This document shows, piece by piece, positions 32,193 through 45,132 of a stretch of 64,000 bases of DNA. Made by a program: the position numbers and the translations under genes. How positions within the stretch are numbered: position 1 is the first letter of the stretch; the number at the start of each line of letters is the position of its first letter. Origin of the DNA: Gordionus sp. m RMFG-2023 (lineage: Eukaryota > Nematomorpha > Gordioida > Chordodea > Parachordodidae); the NCBI RefSeq assembly GCF_954871325.1, contig NC_088775.1, forward strand, positions 26,451,561 through 26,515,560. The letters run 5' to 3'. The notes under the pieces were generated by a model that saw only the letters and a program-made list of their open reading frames with translations, did not search any database and had not been told where the DNA came from.

Positions 32193-35100
32193 CACCCCCT
32201 TGCTTAAAATTTATCTTTACTCTTATCGGACCTTTTACTTATGGTTGTTGGACACTGTCTCATTAAGTATCACTTCCACATGACCAGCACGATATTTTTT
32301 TCTTTTTATCCAGTCTGGCTCCCTTCTTCTGTCAGAGAAAAAACGTATGGGCGTGTCTTGCATGGTCTGTCCATATATCTATTGGGCTTCCTCCCTAGCG
32401 GCATTCATCCATTTTCTTGATTCCGCCGATCTACCTACCTGACGGATCTCTATCTTTATTATTTTGTTGCCTACTCTAACATAGGAAGCCATCTACAAAA
32501 GAATTAATCTATATATAACATATATTCTTTCTCCTTCTTACTCTATTTTCAGCTTCCCAAATTTTTATAATCTTACCCAACATATGTTGTTAAACTCAAA
32601 AACATTATGACTCTCATAATTCTAACATAACTTGTTGTCAAACATTTTTATCATCAAACAAAATTATGATTCTCATAATTATAGCACAGCCAATTATGCC
32701 TATCATCAAATTTAATATACATAAAATTATGATTCTCATAATTCTGGCATAACTTGTTAAAATACAAATCAATTATGTCTATCATCAATTTTCCAAAATA
32801 CAAAATTATGATTCTCAAAATTCTACACGACTTGTTAAAAAACAAATCAATTATGTCTATCATCAATTTTCAAACACTTTGTTATTCTTGCCCTACATAT
32901 CTAGGTCTTAACTGTTTAATATGTCTTGACCAGGTTCCTGCTTGTCCTTCAATTTTTACCTCGACTTTTTTTCTTCCTATATTTCCCTTCCCTCACTAAT
33001 TGGACTATCAAACAGTAGTATCCAAACTAAACTTCCCATTTAAAATTTTTCACAACCTATATTCTCTTTTTGCTTTACTTTTTCTTTCGAAAAATCCAAT
33101 TAAGCTTTCCTTTGATCGTCTTAGTGTTGTTGTATGCTAACAACGATAACCACCATTTTCCTTCTCCATATTTTTTTAACCAACTTTTAACTATAGCTAT
33201 CATTCGCTCAGCTTGCCCATTGCTTCTTGGATAATGTGGTGGAGAAACTAAATGTTGAATCTTTCAAATCAAATGCTCTACCTTTGCTGGATCTCCATCT
33301 GATACAAACGTCTTCATTAATCCATATTTACCTACAAAATCTTTTATCTTATTCAAAGCTACTTTTGTTGATAAACCTGAAACATGTTGACAATCTATCC
33401 ATTTTGAACCTGTATCTACCATGTTAGAATATCTTTTCTTATATTCTAAAAAATCTACATTTATTCTTTCACATGGAATGCTCGTCTCAGGCCATTTATC
33501 TTCCTTGTTTTTTGTTGGTACATTTGTCCAAATGTTACATGTATTACAACTCTTAGCTACTTCTTCTATCTCGCTATTCATTTTGGGCCACCAAATATAC
33601 TCTCTGCTTTACCTATGCCTTGAAATCCGGCATAAACTGCTGCTAATATATCCTTTCTTAATAAATTTGAAATTACTAAACGATATCCTCTCACTACACA
33701 ATTGTCTTTTATGTTTGATTCACTCTTAATATTTTTGAACGATTTGTCTTCGCTTTTCCATTTTATATCTCCCTTCAAACATGCTCTAATTTTTATCAAT
33801 TCTTAATCTTGCTTGGATATTTTATCTAACAATTCTACAGTTATAGGCTTATCTCTGGTATCTACCTTCAACGCTCTTATAATATAATAATTTAAATCAT
33901 CTTCTACGAAAAACTGCTCCAAACTATTAATTTTGGGTTCTATTTTTTCATCTTCTATTTTCTTAACAAATGGTCTTGATAATATATCTGGTAAACAATT
34001 TTGTTTACATCTCTTTACCTTATTTCAAAATCGAAGCTATCTACCAATAACAACCATTTTTGTAGTCTGGGTGAAATCATTATTTCTTTGTTGTCCTTTT
34101 TAAACAAATAAACTAACGGCTTGTGATTCGTATATAATAAAAAGCTTCTTCCAATCAGATATTCTTTGTATTTTGTTAATCCAAACTTAACGGCTAAAGC
34201 TTCCTTTTTGGTAGAATAATTTCTTTCAGCGCTATTAAACTCTCTGGATACAAATAAGATCCGTTTCTCAACATTATCAATCGTTTGCAACAAAGCTCCT
34301 CCTATGCCTTCATTATATGCAACCATTGCTAATATAACATCTAACTCGCAGAATAGGTTTATCTACCATCTTTATCTTAAGTATTTTTAAACTACCATTA
34401 TGTTATTTCCCAATTTAAATCTTGTGTTTCTCTTTAAAACTTGTACAACGGCGTAACTATCTCTGCAAAATTAGGTATAAACCGATGATAATAATTTGTA
34501 GCTCCTAAAAAAGCTTGCATTCCATCTTCTTAATCGGTGCTCTCATGTTCCTAATCTCATCAATATTCTTTGAAATGGGAGAAATTTCATTTCCCTTTAT
34601 TATATGTCCTAAGTAGGTTACTTCCTTTACTTCAAAATACTTTTTTTATATTAGCTTTCAGACCATTTTTTTAAATTTTACCTAACACTTTAACTAATCT
34701 CATATTATGCGTTAGTTCTGTTCTATCTGATATCAAAACATTATCTAAGTAATAAATGATTCCACTTAATCCTTGGAATATAGCAGCCATTGTTCTTTGA
34801 AAAATTGGTGCTGATACTTTTAACCCAAAAGGCATTCTGCAGAATGCGAACAAACCTCTATGTGTCGTTATCGTTTATATCTTACTTGCTTCTTCATTCA
34901 CCTTAATTTGTAAGTAGGCATTAGAAAAATCAATTTTCGAAAAAATTGTAGCTCTCTTTATTATAGCCAGTAATTGCTCTATTCTAGTAAAGGATATTTC
35001 ACTGTCATTATCCAAGGGTTTACTATACCCTATAGTCTATGAATGACCTTATACTGTTTGGTTTTCTTATGGGGACTAACGATGTCCCCCAAACGTTATG

Positions 35101-36140
35101 AACTTTTGGTTTTATTATTCCTTCTTTAGCCATTTGTCTAGTTCCTTATCTATTTCTTCTATCCAAGAAAAAGGTAATCTTCATGCCACAAAATTTAGGC
35201 AAGTAATTTTCCAATAATTTTATATCTACCTAAAAATCTTTTAGAGTACCTAATTCATCTTTAAAAACCTCTTTGTACCTATTTAATATATCATTTATTT
35301 TATTGCAAAACTTTATTTCAACAATTTCCTCAGGGTCTAATTTATTTTCAATTCTTGTTGTTTTATTTCAACTGGGGTTACCTCTAATAACCTTATATCT
35401 CTTTATACATTATTTTCTTCTATATTACTTCTATATCTAATCAAAATTTCTGGTGTTCAATTTCTCAGTTTATCGAGAACTACCTCTTGTTTAATATCTA
35501 AACTATGTAACTCAGTCTTATAATTCTCCCTTTGTAATATTTCTTCAGTTACATTGTTGTTCTCAATGACAGTTTCAAACATAGTACCAATTATTATTAG
35601 GACCTATATTCTTAATGTCACTCCAACCTAAGATAGGCTCTATCTTTAATATTGTAATCCATAACGTTATCTCCTTATTTATATCTAACAATTTTATCAC
35701 ATAAAAACCTAAAATCTTTACGATACTACCGTCTAATTCTTTAACTCTTATTCTTCTTGCTATACCTTTCTTCTGGCTAATTACTAAAAAATTTTACACT
35801 CATTAAACTGATCTCGGTTCCTGTATCTAATAAAAATAATGTTTCAATTTCTCCTGTTCTTATTTTGATCCACGGGATTTACTTTCTCTTTATTATATCT
35901 TCTAATTCAATCTTACAAACATTTTCTGTTTCAATTTCTCTTTCAAAAGTATTACCACTTTTAAAAATATCTTTATTTACATTTTTAAATTAATGTAATC
36001 TGTTTCATTTTTACATAAATTTAATATTATAATTAAAAAATTCAGACATACTCTTAATTTTATTATTTATAACATTATTCTTTATCTCATTTAGTCATTT
36101 ATTATATTTCCTTGAGATTACCCTTCTTGTCCTCATTTCG
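32193..36140 (-). mobile_element. Ty3/gypsy fossil II (minus strand)
   Basis: Minus-strand gypsy fossil with parts in the usual order. A gag/protease-like region is about 35600-36100. RT is about 34450-35150 (RMPFGLKVSAPIFQRTMAAI, YYLDNVLIS). RNase H is about 34015-34330 (REFNSAERNYSTKKEALAVK, TNHKPLVYLF). Integrase is about 32900-33600 (SCNTCNIW zinc-finger part, RINVDFLEYKKRYSNMVDT, KTFVSDGDPAK), with a C-terminal GTWSRHIKQLRPRY-like piece near 32880-32940. A conserved-looking stretch near 32300-32490 (ASYVRVGNKIIKIEIRQVGR) may be the pol C-terminus. It has many breaks and its 5' end is lost where it meets fossil III. Confidence 0.85.
32604..32872. repeat. Degenerate 59-79-bp tandem repeat in gypsy fossil II
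   Basis: ATTATGATTCTCATAATTCT, itself a partial palindrome, recurs near 32604, 32663, 32725 and 32804, with AATTATGTCTATCATCAATTTT between the later copies. The array lies in the 3' part of the fossil after the integrase. Confidence 0.75.
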
Positions 36141-38388
36141 AGCATTTCAAATTATTGTCAAAATCCTCTACAATTCGTAGATACTCACTTTGCCATGTGT
36201 TGTAAAGCTAGAGGAAAATCGGTACAAATTACAATAAAAATGACGACGATTCAGATTTCTCAATAAGAAAAATCTACAAATATGGACAGCACCCAACAAT
36301 TACGGTATTAATAAACAACCACGAAATTAAAATGGAATATGATACAGGTTCAGCAGCAACCATTATAACAATATGGAATAAAATTGGGAGGCCAAAACTT
36401 AGAATGGCTAGAGCTCCAACTAAATATGGAAACAATACAAAAAAAATTATGGGAGAAGCTTATGTAAAAGTGTAATTAGATGATAAAATAAAATGGCTTC
36501 TGTTATTAGTTACAAAAACAAATGATGCAGCACTATTTGGATTTCCATGGACTATAGAATTTGTTTATCGTTACCAACAAATGTAAAAATCAATATGATC
36601 GACAATAAATATAATAATAATGATAATGGTAATGGTAACGTGAATATTGACAAACTATATAAAGAATTCGCTATGGTGTTTGATAATAAATTAGGATTAA
36701 TAAAAAATGTCGAACCAGTAAAACTACAATTAGAAAAAAATACAAAACTAATTGCACTGCCAGATAGAAGAGCGTTGCCTTTAAAAGTAGAAATTGAAAA
36801 TGAACTGAAACGTTTGGAAGAAAATAATATAATAAAGAAAATAGATCCATCAACAACAAGAGTAACCTGGAGTACTCCAGTGGTAGTGGTACGTAAAACT
36901 TCAGGTGAACTACAATTATGTGGAGATTTCAAAGTAACATTAAATAAATTTTTACTAAAAGACTATCACATTCTACCAACGTTTGAAGAATTAATCGCAA
37001 AGATGGCTAATGGAAATAAATTTATTACTAGATCTCAAAGATGCATATCTACAAATGAGTATTGACGAAGAATCGCAAGAATTATTAACAATGGTAGCAC
37101 CAAATGGATACTACCGCTATTTACGATTACCTTTTGGTATAGCTATAGCACCAATAATATTTCAACGATATATGGACGAATTACTGGCTGATTGTAAAGA
37201 TGCAGCAGTTTATTTAGATGATGTTATAATCACAGGAAAAAATGATACTGAACATATAGAGAATATAAAACAAGTCCTCAAAAAATTACAAAATGCGGGA
37301 TTAGTTAAAACAAGCAAAATGAATTTTATGAAAGAAAAAGTATCATATTTAGTATACATAATTGATCAAAATGTAATACACCCGGATAAAAATAAAATAA
37401 TAGCAATAAAAAAATAACCAACTCCAGACATGACATAAAATCATTTTTAGGTATATTAAACTATTATACACGGTTCATACCATACATGAAATCATAGCCC
37501 AATTACTTAATAAAACTAGTAAAAATGTTAAATGGAATTGGACTAAAAAAGATGATGCATTATTTGAAAAAGCAAAAGGAATAGTAACAGAACAAAATAC
37601 TAAACAGTTTTATAAACCGGACCTCGAGTTAATATTAGAAACAGATGCATCTAACCAAGGATTTGGAGCTAAACTCATGCAAAAATATGATAATGGTAAC
37701 GAATTCTCAATAGCTTACACCTCGAGAACTTTACAAGATGCTGAAAAGAATTATTTAACAATCTACAAAGAGGTCAAAGCCATAATAAACGGCGTAGAAA
37801 AATATTATAACTATTTGTATAAACTAAAATTTAAAATACGAATGGACCACAAACCTTTAATAAAGATATATGATAATAACAGAGATTTAAGCTCATTAAC
37901 AAACCAAAGATTATTACGCTGATCAGGCGCGTACGCAGGAATTTAATCTGGGGGGGGGGGGGGATAATAAATTTTTTTAAGAATTATTATTGTTAATTAA
38001 AAATACTAAGCATAAATTTATTAGGACTAATAACTTTTCTAATACACAATTTTAAACTAATGTGAATTAAAAAAATTATATATATAAACCGGCATTGAAA
38101 AACTATAAAATAAATATGAATTATGAATATAACTTACGATATGAATCACTTAAATGACCCAAAATTGAAATTTGAATTTTTTGAGCTTTTAAAATATATA
38201 AAGTATAAAAAATTTAAATGTTGGAAATATAAATTAATACACAAAAAGTTTCTTAGGAATAATTGTATTTTGTATGTTTTGAGCTAATTTTTCAATTATC
38301 TATCCTTGCTTGGCGTTAAATGCCTATGAATATTCAAAACAAATCATTCAATCTACTTTCAGATGTTGTATTTCATAGGTATGTTTTT

Positions 38389-38578
38389 CGTAGACTTGCA
38401 GGCCCGGCCCCCGAGCCGGACCGTATTTTAATAATATACCCGGGCCGGACCGGAAAATTTTATTTTCAAAAAAGCCGGGCCCGGGCCTGAAAATTTTTTT
38501 AAAAAAAAACCCGGGCCGGAAAAAATTTTAAAAAGAATCTGGGCCGTGTCCTGCAAATGGTACCTCTGCAAGGCTCTG
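38389..38578. mobile_element. GC-rich hAT element D3 inside B3
   Basis: Starts CGTAGACTTGCAGGCCCGG and ends, read inward, CAGAGCCTTGCAGAGG. It is about half the length of D1 and D2, with fewer CCCGGGCC blocks. Confidence 0.75.
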
Positions 38579-38750
38579 TTATTCTTCTTAAAAAAGAGAA
38601 TGTTCTCTCATTAGTTTACTAAAGAGCTGCTAATATATATATAACCATTTTAATACATTGGGAGTATAATCTAAAATGTGTTTGAAATAATGCAAAGCAT
38701 CCATAGCATTTTTTGGGCTGTATCAACCATAGTTAATCTTTTAATCATAG

Positions 38751-39290
38751 TTATTCAGCTAATAAGGCATCATAAGATATTTTAACATCTTCATGATAAA
38801 AATCTAACAAATATTTATATTTTTTATCTATCACCATATGAAAAAGGTTGGGAGAGGGGTCATTTGTTTTATAATACTCTTCTACTGATCCTATATTAAT
38901 GTTTTGACGATGAGCTTGCTTGCTGCAAGTCGAGGGGGACAAATATTAAACACGTATAACTCTGCTTTTGACTCAACAATAACATATAAAATATGAAATT
39001 CTTTATCAACATTAGCTCTAATTTCCTTGAGTTCTAATAAAATGCTCTCCGCTATTCTCATCTTCTTAATCAAGTCAATGTTATGTTTTTGAAAAGTATT
39101 ACATAAAATAGTTGTATAATTAAATAATACATTCTATTGAGAAAAAAAAATTTGGAATAAGTATTGAATCCAATAATTTTCATGCTTCTGAGGAAATATT
39201 TCTTTCAAGCCATTGTGATATTTCAGATAGCATTAATAATCGGCTCTTCTAACTCCATAATAGCTGTTACTGCTTGATAGTGGAGACTCG
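38751..39290 (-). pseudogene. hAT transposase C-terminal remnant in B3
   Basis: The minus-strand frame at 38891-39073 reads KKMRIAESILLELKEIRANV, then IVESKAELYVFNICPPR. A shifted frame at 38751-38942 continues QAHRQNINIGSVEEYYKTND and ends YEDVKISYDALLAE-like. The RQxHRxN-SxEEYY order is the hallmark of ZMYM-type hAT transposases. There is one frameshift between the two pieces, near 38920, and the hATC domain beyond is interrupted by D3. Confidence 0.8.
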
Positions 39291-41922
39291 AAGCTTGCAA
39301 TTTTTTTCTCCCTGTTGGATAAGGAGTTTCAGAGATAATTATTAATTGACTATAAATTTAGATAAATATTACGCCACTAAAATTTGAAAATAATAGGTAA
39401 ATAGGAAAACTTGAAATCGAAATTAATTGATAAAATAACTTAGTAGTTGAATGTGATAAATAAATGTAATTAAATATATATATATGAGATAGGAATAAAT
39501 ATTAACAAATATAAATTAATATTAACAATAATATTTTTGAAAAATATAATCCGGCATCTGCATTTTTTGGCTTTGGGGGGGGGGGGGGGGGGGGGAGTTG
39601 TCCCCATTACCCCCCGCTGCGTACGCCAATGACGCTGAGCTTATAAATTATCTGCTTATGATTATGATATAATATACAAGAATGGCGTTAATAAAAAAAT
39701 TGCAGATGCTTTATCAACCCAATAGAAAAAAATGATGATAAAATAACAAGCGAAAATAAAACAGTGAAATATTTACGAAATCTTACTTATGACACATTAA
39801 CTCTATCAAGAAAAGAACCTAGAGATGAAACTGCGAAAGATCCAATTTTAAGAAGAGTAAAAATATTAATAAATGCAACAAATATACAAAATCAAGCACC
39901 AGAATTACAAGCTTTAGAACATGAATAGATGAAATAGAAAATGATGACGGTATTTTATTTTGGAATGGTAAATTAATCATACTGTACTCACTACAGAAAA
40001 GAGTGTTACACATATTGCATATGGGACATCCGGGTATTACATAAATGAAATCCATTACAAGATATTATATATGGCGGGAACAATTAAATAAAGATGTCGA
40101 AAAATTAGTTAACCGCTGTATTGGGTGTCAAAAACATCGCAGAGATATACCAGGAGTTGCCGTATACCCGTGGAATCCGCCAGCACAACCCTGGGAAAGG
40201 GTACATTTAGATTTTGCCGGACCACTAGACGGATTTTATTGGCTTGTGGGAATCAATGCGTATTCAAAATGGATCGAGTTAGATAGAATTAAAGAGACCA
40301 TAAGTAAGAATTTAATAAATAGATTAGAAAAATGGGGTACTCGATATGGTATTCCACGTCAAATTGTCACGGACAATGGTCCACAATTTATTTCAAATGA
40401 ATTTTATAAATGGTGTAAAAACAAGAATATACAACATATAAAAACTACCCCGTACCATCCGAGAAGTAATGGGTTAGTAGAAAGATGCATACAAACTATC
40501 AAAAATCGATATTTCGCAAATAGAGAACAAACGAATGATGGGGAAAATGCCTAAATGAAGTATTATTTACGTATAGAAATTCCGAACACTTCTCAACGGG
40601 GCGAATACCAGCAAAGCTATTTATGTAAGATTAAATACATTATTAGACTGGGTCAAACCTTCAATTACTGAAAAAATTAGAAACTTCTGTAGTAAAATCT
40701 GACCAGTTAGACAAAGGCGTACAGAGATGTTTTGGAGAAAAGGATTTAGTTTGGGTAAAAACCCGAATTGAAAAGGGATGGCATGAAGGAAAGATATTAA
40801 GCCAACAAGCTAAATTCTCTTATAACATAGAAGAAAAAGGTAAAATCGTACGTAAACACGCCGATTACGACCAAGGTTTGAAACCGAATTAATAAAAACA
40901 AATGACAATATAAAGTTAGGAGATGATAAAACAGTAGAAACAATGGAACTTAGTCAAGAAGGAATACAACATCGATATCCAACGAGGGAACGAAAGTCAA
41001 CAAAAAGATTAATAGATGAACTTGAACTTGTTAAATAAAAAGATTGATAGATGATCTTAACTTGGTGGGAAAGAAGATATGTTATATTTTAATATCTTAT
41101 ATATTTTAAAGGTTACGTTAATTGTATATTATATTAATAACTTTCCTACATTTAATATTATATTATGGAGGTCAATATAATTGCATATTATTAGAAGTTA
41201 AATTACATAATTATAAAACACTATATATAGAACAGAATTTAAAATAAAGATACCGATTGTTTTGACTATAAAAGATACATGATAATTACGTCCCCATTTC
41301 GCTTACTTTAAATCTTTAAATGCATCTTTAACACATTGTTGTGACTTGTGCCATGTTGGTCACAACTAAAGCAAATCATCGGTCTAAATTATCTATATGT
41401 CTTGTCTTATTTTCATCTCTTATTATACTCTTATTTTTTCCTAGTTATCTATTATCTATCTTAATATATACAGTATTTCTTCCTATCGTTAACCCTAATA
41501 CAAAAGTAAAAATCACCAAAGCGAGTACTATTAACAATATGTTTTCTAGTAATAAATTCCACATACTTATTTGCGTAAATACATACATCACAACCTGCTT
41601 AACAAAAATCTAATTGAAAATATTTTAAATATTCTGACAAAATTAAATATAAAAATATTACCAAAATTATCACTAGTATTTATAATAAATATATCATGAA
41701 TAAACTGTTTTTTACTCTTTTTTTTAAATAGAGATTAAGCTAAATTAGAAGAAAGTTTTAAGGTCACCCCCCCCCCCACACACTTTTTTTTGACTTTTAT
41801 GTATAAAACCTTCGAAAACATTTGAAATCAAAATAGAACAAAGCCAATAGGTTTCCAATAAGTTCTATTGATTTTGAGGTAATCAAATATCAAAATGTTT
41901 AAACAAATCTTTTTTTTTAAAT

Positions 41923-42004
41923 TTAAAATTAATATTTAATTATCAGATTTTAATGATAGTTAGTTAAAATTAATATTTAATTATCAGATTTTAATGATAG
42001 TTAG
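41923..42004. repeat. Perfect 41-bp tandem duplication
   Basis: The unit beginning TTAAAATTAATATTTAATTA occurs at 41923-41963 and 41964-42004 without a mismatch that I can see; a recent slippage-type duplication. Confidence 0.93.
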
Positions 42005-45000
42005 TTAAAATAAAATATAAAATAATCCAATATGAGGGATTACATTTGAAATTAAAATGGAGTTATTCAAAAATGTAATATATTAATTAATGACTCTAGA
42101 CTACTATCAAAATTTTAATTCGAATTGCAAGCGTTGTGCATGATGATTTGTGTAGCAAAGAGCAGCCTCCCATTTCAGACCTCAAGGTGGAGATAAATAA
42201 AAGAGAAAGAAAATTGTGAATGAAAAGGCTAAAATAAAGTGTCATGTTAAGGGTTTTGTATACTAAGGGGGGGAGGGTATTTTGTTTGATTATATGATGA
42301 ATTTTTATTTGTTATGTATCAAGAGGATAGAGACCCTAAATTTTCAATATTTTTATACAATAAAATAAATTCACCGTAGTTATTTTAATTTTCTTATTTT
42401 AATTATAACTCAAACTTCAAAAATATATATATTATTATAAATATATAATGTTAATATATTTTTTAAATCTATAATAAATTATTTAAATTTTAAGTTGTTA
42501 ACTAATATAATCCCAAATCAATAAATAAAAATGTCGCATGTTAAAGTTATTTTTACATTAATTTGTTATTACGTATCCCCTATTTTTAATCATTACCAAT
42601 ACCAATATAAAGCCAAATAACCATTTGCTTTTTATAAATTTTTATTACAAATCTTTTAAATTTATATTAAGATTTAAACTAATTCTTTTAATTTTAAATC
42701 TAATTATGCCTCGAGGGTAGTTTTTGAAATGCTGATCAAAAGAGTACAGACATAGACAAGATATAATCAATGAAATTCTAAAAGATCAAAATTAAATTTG
42801 ACATGGATAGAAATAAAGAGTTCCAAGCCAAAAGCCGTATTCAATTTTTATTTGGTTCCCTGACTGGCCAGAAATTTATATTGATATTTAAGCCTGACTG
42901 CCTGAATTTATTATTTATTTTTAGGTTCGACTCCGCTCAACAGTTATAATTGAAAGATACAAATTGAACATATTTTTAAAGTTCGCTTTTTTTTTATTAT
43001 AAAACTTTTATTAGTTTTTTTCCTGAAATATATGTTAACGTTCAATGTATTTCTTCCACTTTCGATTATTTTTGAACGTGTTTTTTTAAGTTTAAAAAAT
43101 ACTTTTTTGCTGGAAATACATTAAAATATGTATATAAAACCTACTCTGTTATTTTTTGGGAGAAAAAAAAATTGCCATAAACTTTTTGACCTAATTTAAT
43201 TTATATTAGTTTTTCCTTAGTGCATCTACTCTATATTTTATTCGAGTAGAATCTAACTAATATTAAGGTAATAATTTCAAAATATATAACTTTTATGGAT
43301 ATATTTATCATTTTAATTATTCCTTTCATATATTAAAGATATAAAGGCCAATGTAAGGACTATTAAGTTATAATTATTGATGAAACCCTTTTTTTAAATA
43401 TCTATTGATAACATTGAAGGGAATATTAGATTATCAAGCTAAAACATAAAAATAATTTGTGTTTATATTAATATGAATGGATTAATTAAGATCTGTTGTA
43501 TGAAACAGATTACATATGTAATGAAATAATTACGAATGTAGTCAGAAATCATGATAAAGTAGCCAATTCTTGAGATCTAGCATTCCAACTTAATCTCAAG
43601 TACAAATTAAAACGTAGTTGTATTGAAATCGCCTCAAGGATAACTGCCCACTAGCTTAAACTACTAAAATTTCCCTAGATGGATCTCAGTGTCATTGTTT
43701 TAGGAGGAGATTGAAATTACAAGATAAAAATTTTAAAAAAAGTTTAAGCGTTTTACTAGGGTAAAAAGGATGTTTCTTTGTTCCATTTAAGTTTATGCAA
43801 ACCTTAGGATTCGTTTAGTCTAAGACATAGTCTCTTAGGAACGCATGAGACTTTTTTAATCAGAATGTTTTAATAATGGCAAGTTATTTTATTTTTTTTA
43901 ATATAAATTTATAAAGAATTATGAGTTGTTAATTATATAAATAACTAAAAAAAATATATAAGTCTAAATTATTATAAATAAATAAAAGCAATCGTGTATT
44001 AGTAATATGAGAACAATGTATAAAATCGATCTATCTAAATTAATGAGTTGAAATGTTCGGATGAAAAAAGTTAGAGGGGAAAAAATATAATAATAAAAAG
44101 GTTAAAAAACTATGCTAAGAAGAAATATGAACATTTGAAATCGTTTACATGATCAAATTTTAGAAGATCAGACTGAACAAGAGAAAGATTTTTTTTCCTA
44201 ATATTTGACTAGGAAAACAAAAAGAGTTAACTTGAAAATAAACAAAGAGGGGGTCATTCAAAGAACATGGATTTAATAATATTATAGTCAAATTGGTTTT
44301 TACCCAAGTTCTAAGATTGCGTTCAATTTGTCTTTATCGCCTGATTATAAGACGAGTAAATAATCTAAGATGAATTTTATGCAAATTTTACATTCAATGT
44401 TTTTGAAATGAATCAATATTAATCTTGACAATATTTTATTGTGATTTTTACCTAAAAAACACCAAGTTGGTTCAAAATAGTGATCTTTCTATGACGATAC
44501 TCAATCAAGGCATATTGAGAGTAAATCGATCCCAACTAGTTTGATTTTTCATTTTATTAATAGGGAATAGTTATAATTAAATTTATCAAGATATAAACAT
44601 TGGCATTTCATAAAAATATTTTCCTATTTTTTTTTCAAAATTAATGGAAACCTATTGGTTTTAAATATTGGTTGTCTCAAAATTATGAATACTGGTTTAG
44701 TAATTTAACTCTTATTTCTTTTTTAAAAAATTGACTTCCCGCCTCCCCTATCTTTACCTCCGAAGTTGCTAGTTGTGCGATTGGACGCATATATCCTATA
44801 TATAAATAATTTGATTTTTATATTATAAGCCTGTCACATGTTAATTTATATTTGACTATTACATCCTTTTTTTTAGATTATTTCTTTAAACTCATTCATA
44901 TTTAAAAACCTATCTTAGCTAAATGTGTTAATGAATGTGCAAATATAATTTATCCTTCACTAAATATTTATTTTAAAACAATACATCTTAATTTTTATGA

Positions 45001-45124
45001 CTTTAAGAAGAAAGTAAGTTGTATAAAGAAGAATATTAGGTAATCTATCATGAACTAAAACTTTTTTTGTTTTCCATACTTATGCACCGTTATCTTTTAA
45101 ATAAATTTATTGGTAATTATGGTA
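42005..45124. other. AT-rich non-coding DNA
   Basis: No element ends, RNA gene or coding recognised. A possible GC-richer transposon scrap (CCTGACTGGCCAG...CCTGACTGCC) lies near 42860-42900. Confidence 0.45.
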
Positions 45125-45132
45125 GTAATCAT

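Larger units (their letters stand above)
37924..39631 (-). mobile_element. hAT element B, copy 3, inside gypsy fossil III
   Basis: The ends CAGGCGCGTACGCAGG and, read inward, CATTGGCGTACGCAGCGGGG are flanked by ACGCTGAT (37916-37923) and ACGCTGAG (39632-39639), 7 of 8 matching. It is shorter and more diverged than copies 1 and 2, but carries D3 at the same place. It interrupts the RNase H part of the gypsy fossil. Runs of at least 13 G lie inside each end. Confidence 0.93.
36130..41640 (+). mobile_element. Ty3/gypsy fossil III (plus strand), split by element B3
   Basis: The best-preserved gypsy copy here. In order there are a gag tail with Cys residues near 36140-36200, a protease with EYDTGSAATII near 36330-36400, RT about 36740-37420 (PNGYYRYLRLPFGIAIAPII, AAVYLDDVIITG), and RNase H about 37620-37920 plus about 39632-39720 (ETDASNQGFGA, RMDHKPLIKIYDNN). 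Integrase is about 39950-40560 with a zinc-finger region (CIGCQKHRRDIPG) and core motifs VHLDFAGPLDGF, IVTDNGPQFISNEFY and YHPRSNGLVERCIQT, and a C-terminal region runs to about 41040. Sequence after a purine run near 41066 may be the 3' LTR, but no 5' LTR exists for comparison. It has a handful of breaks and so is younger than fossils I and II; B3 inserted later. Confidence 0.88.

Noticed and set aside
41341-41613. 90-residue hydrophobic frame after gypsy fossil III
   Set aside because: Looks superficially like a small membrane protein, but lies where the 3' LTR is expected and is AT-composition driven; no support as a gene.
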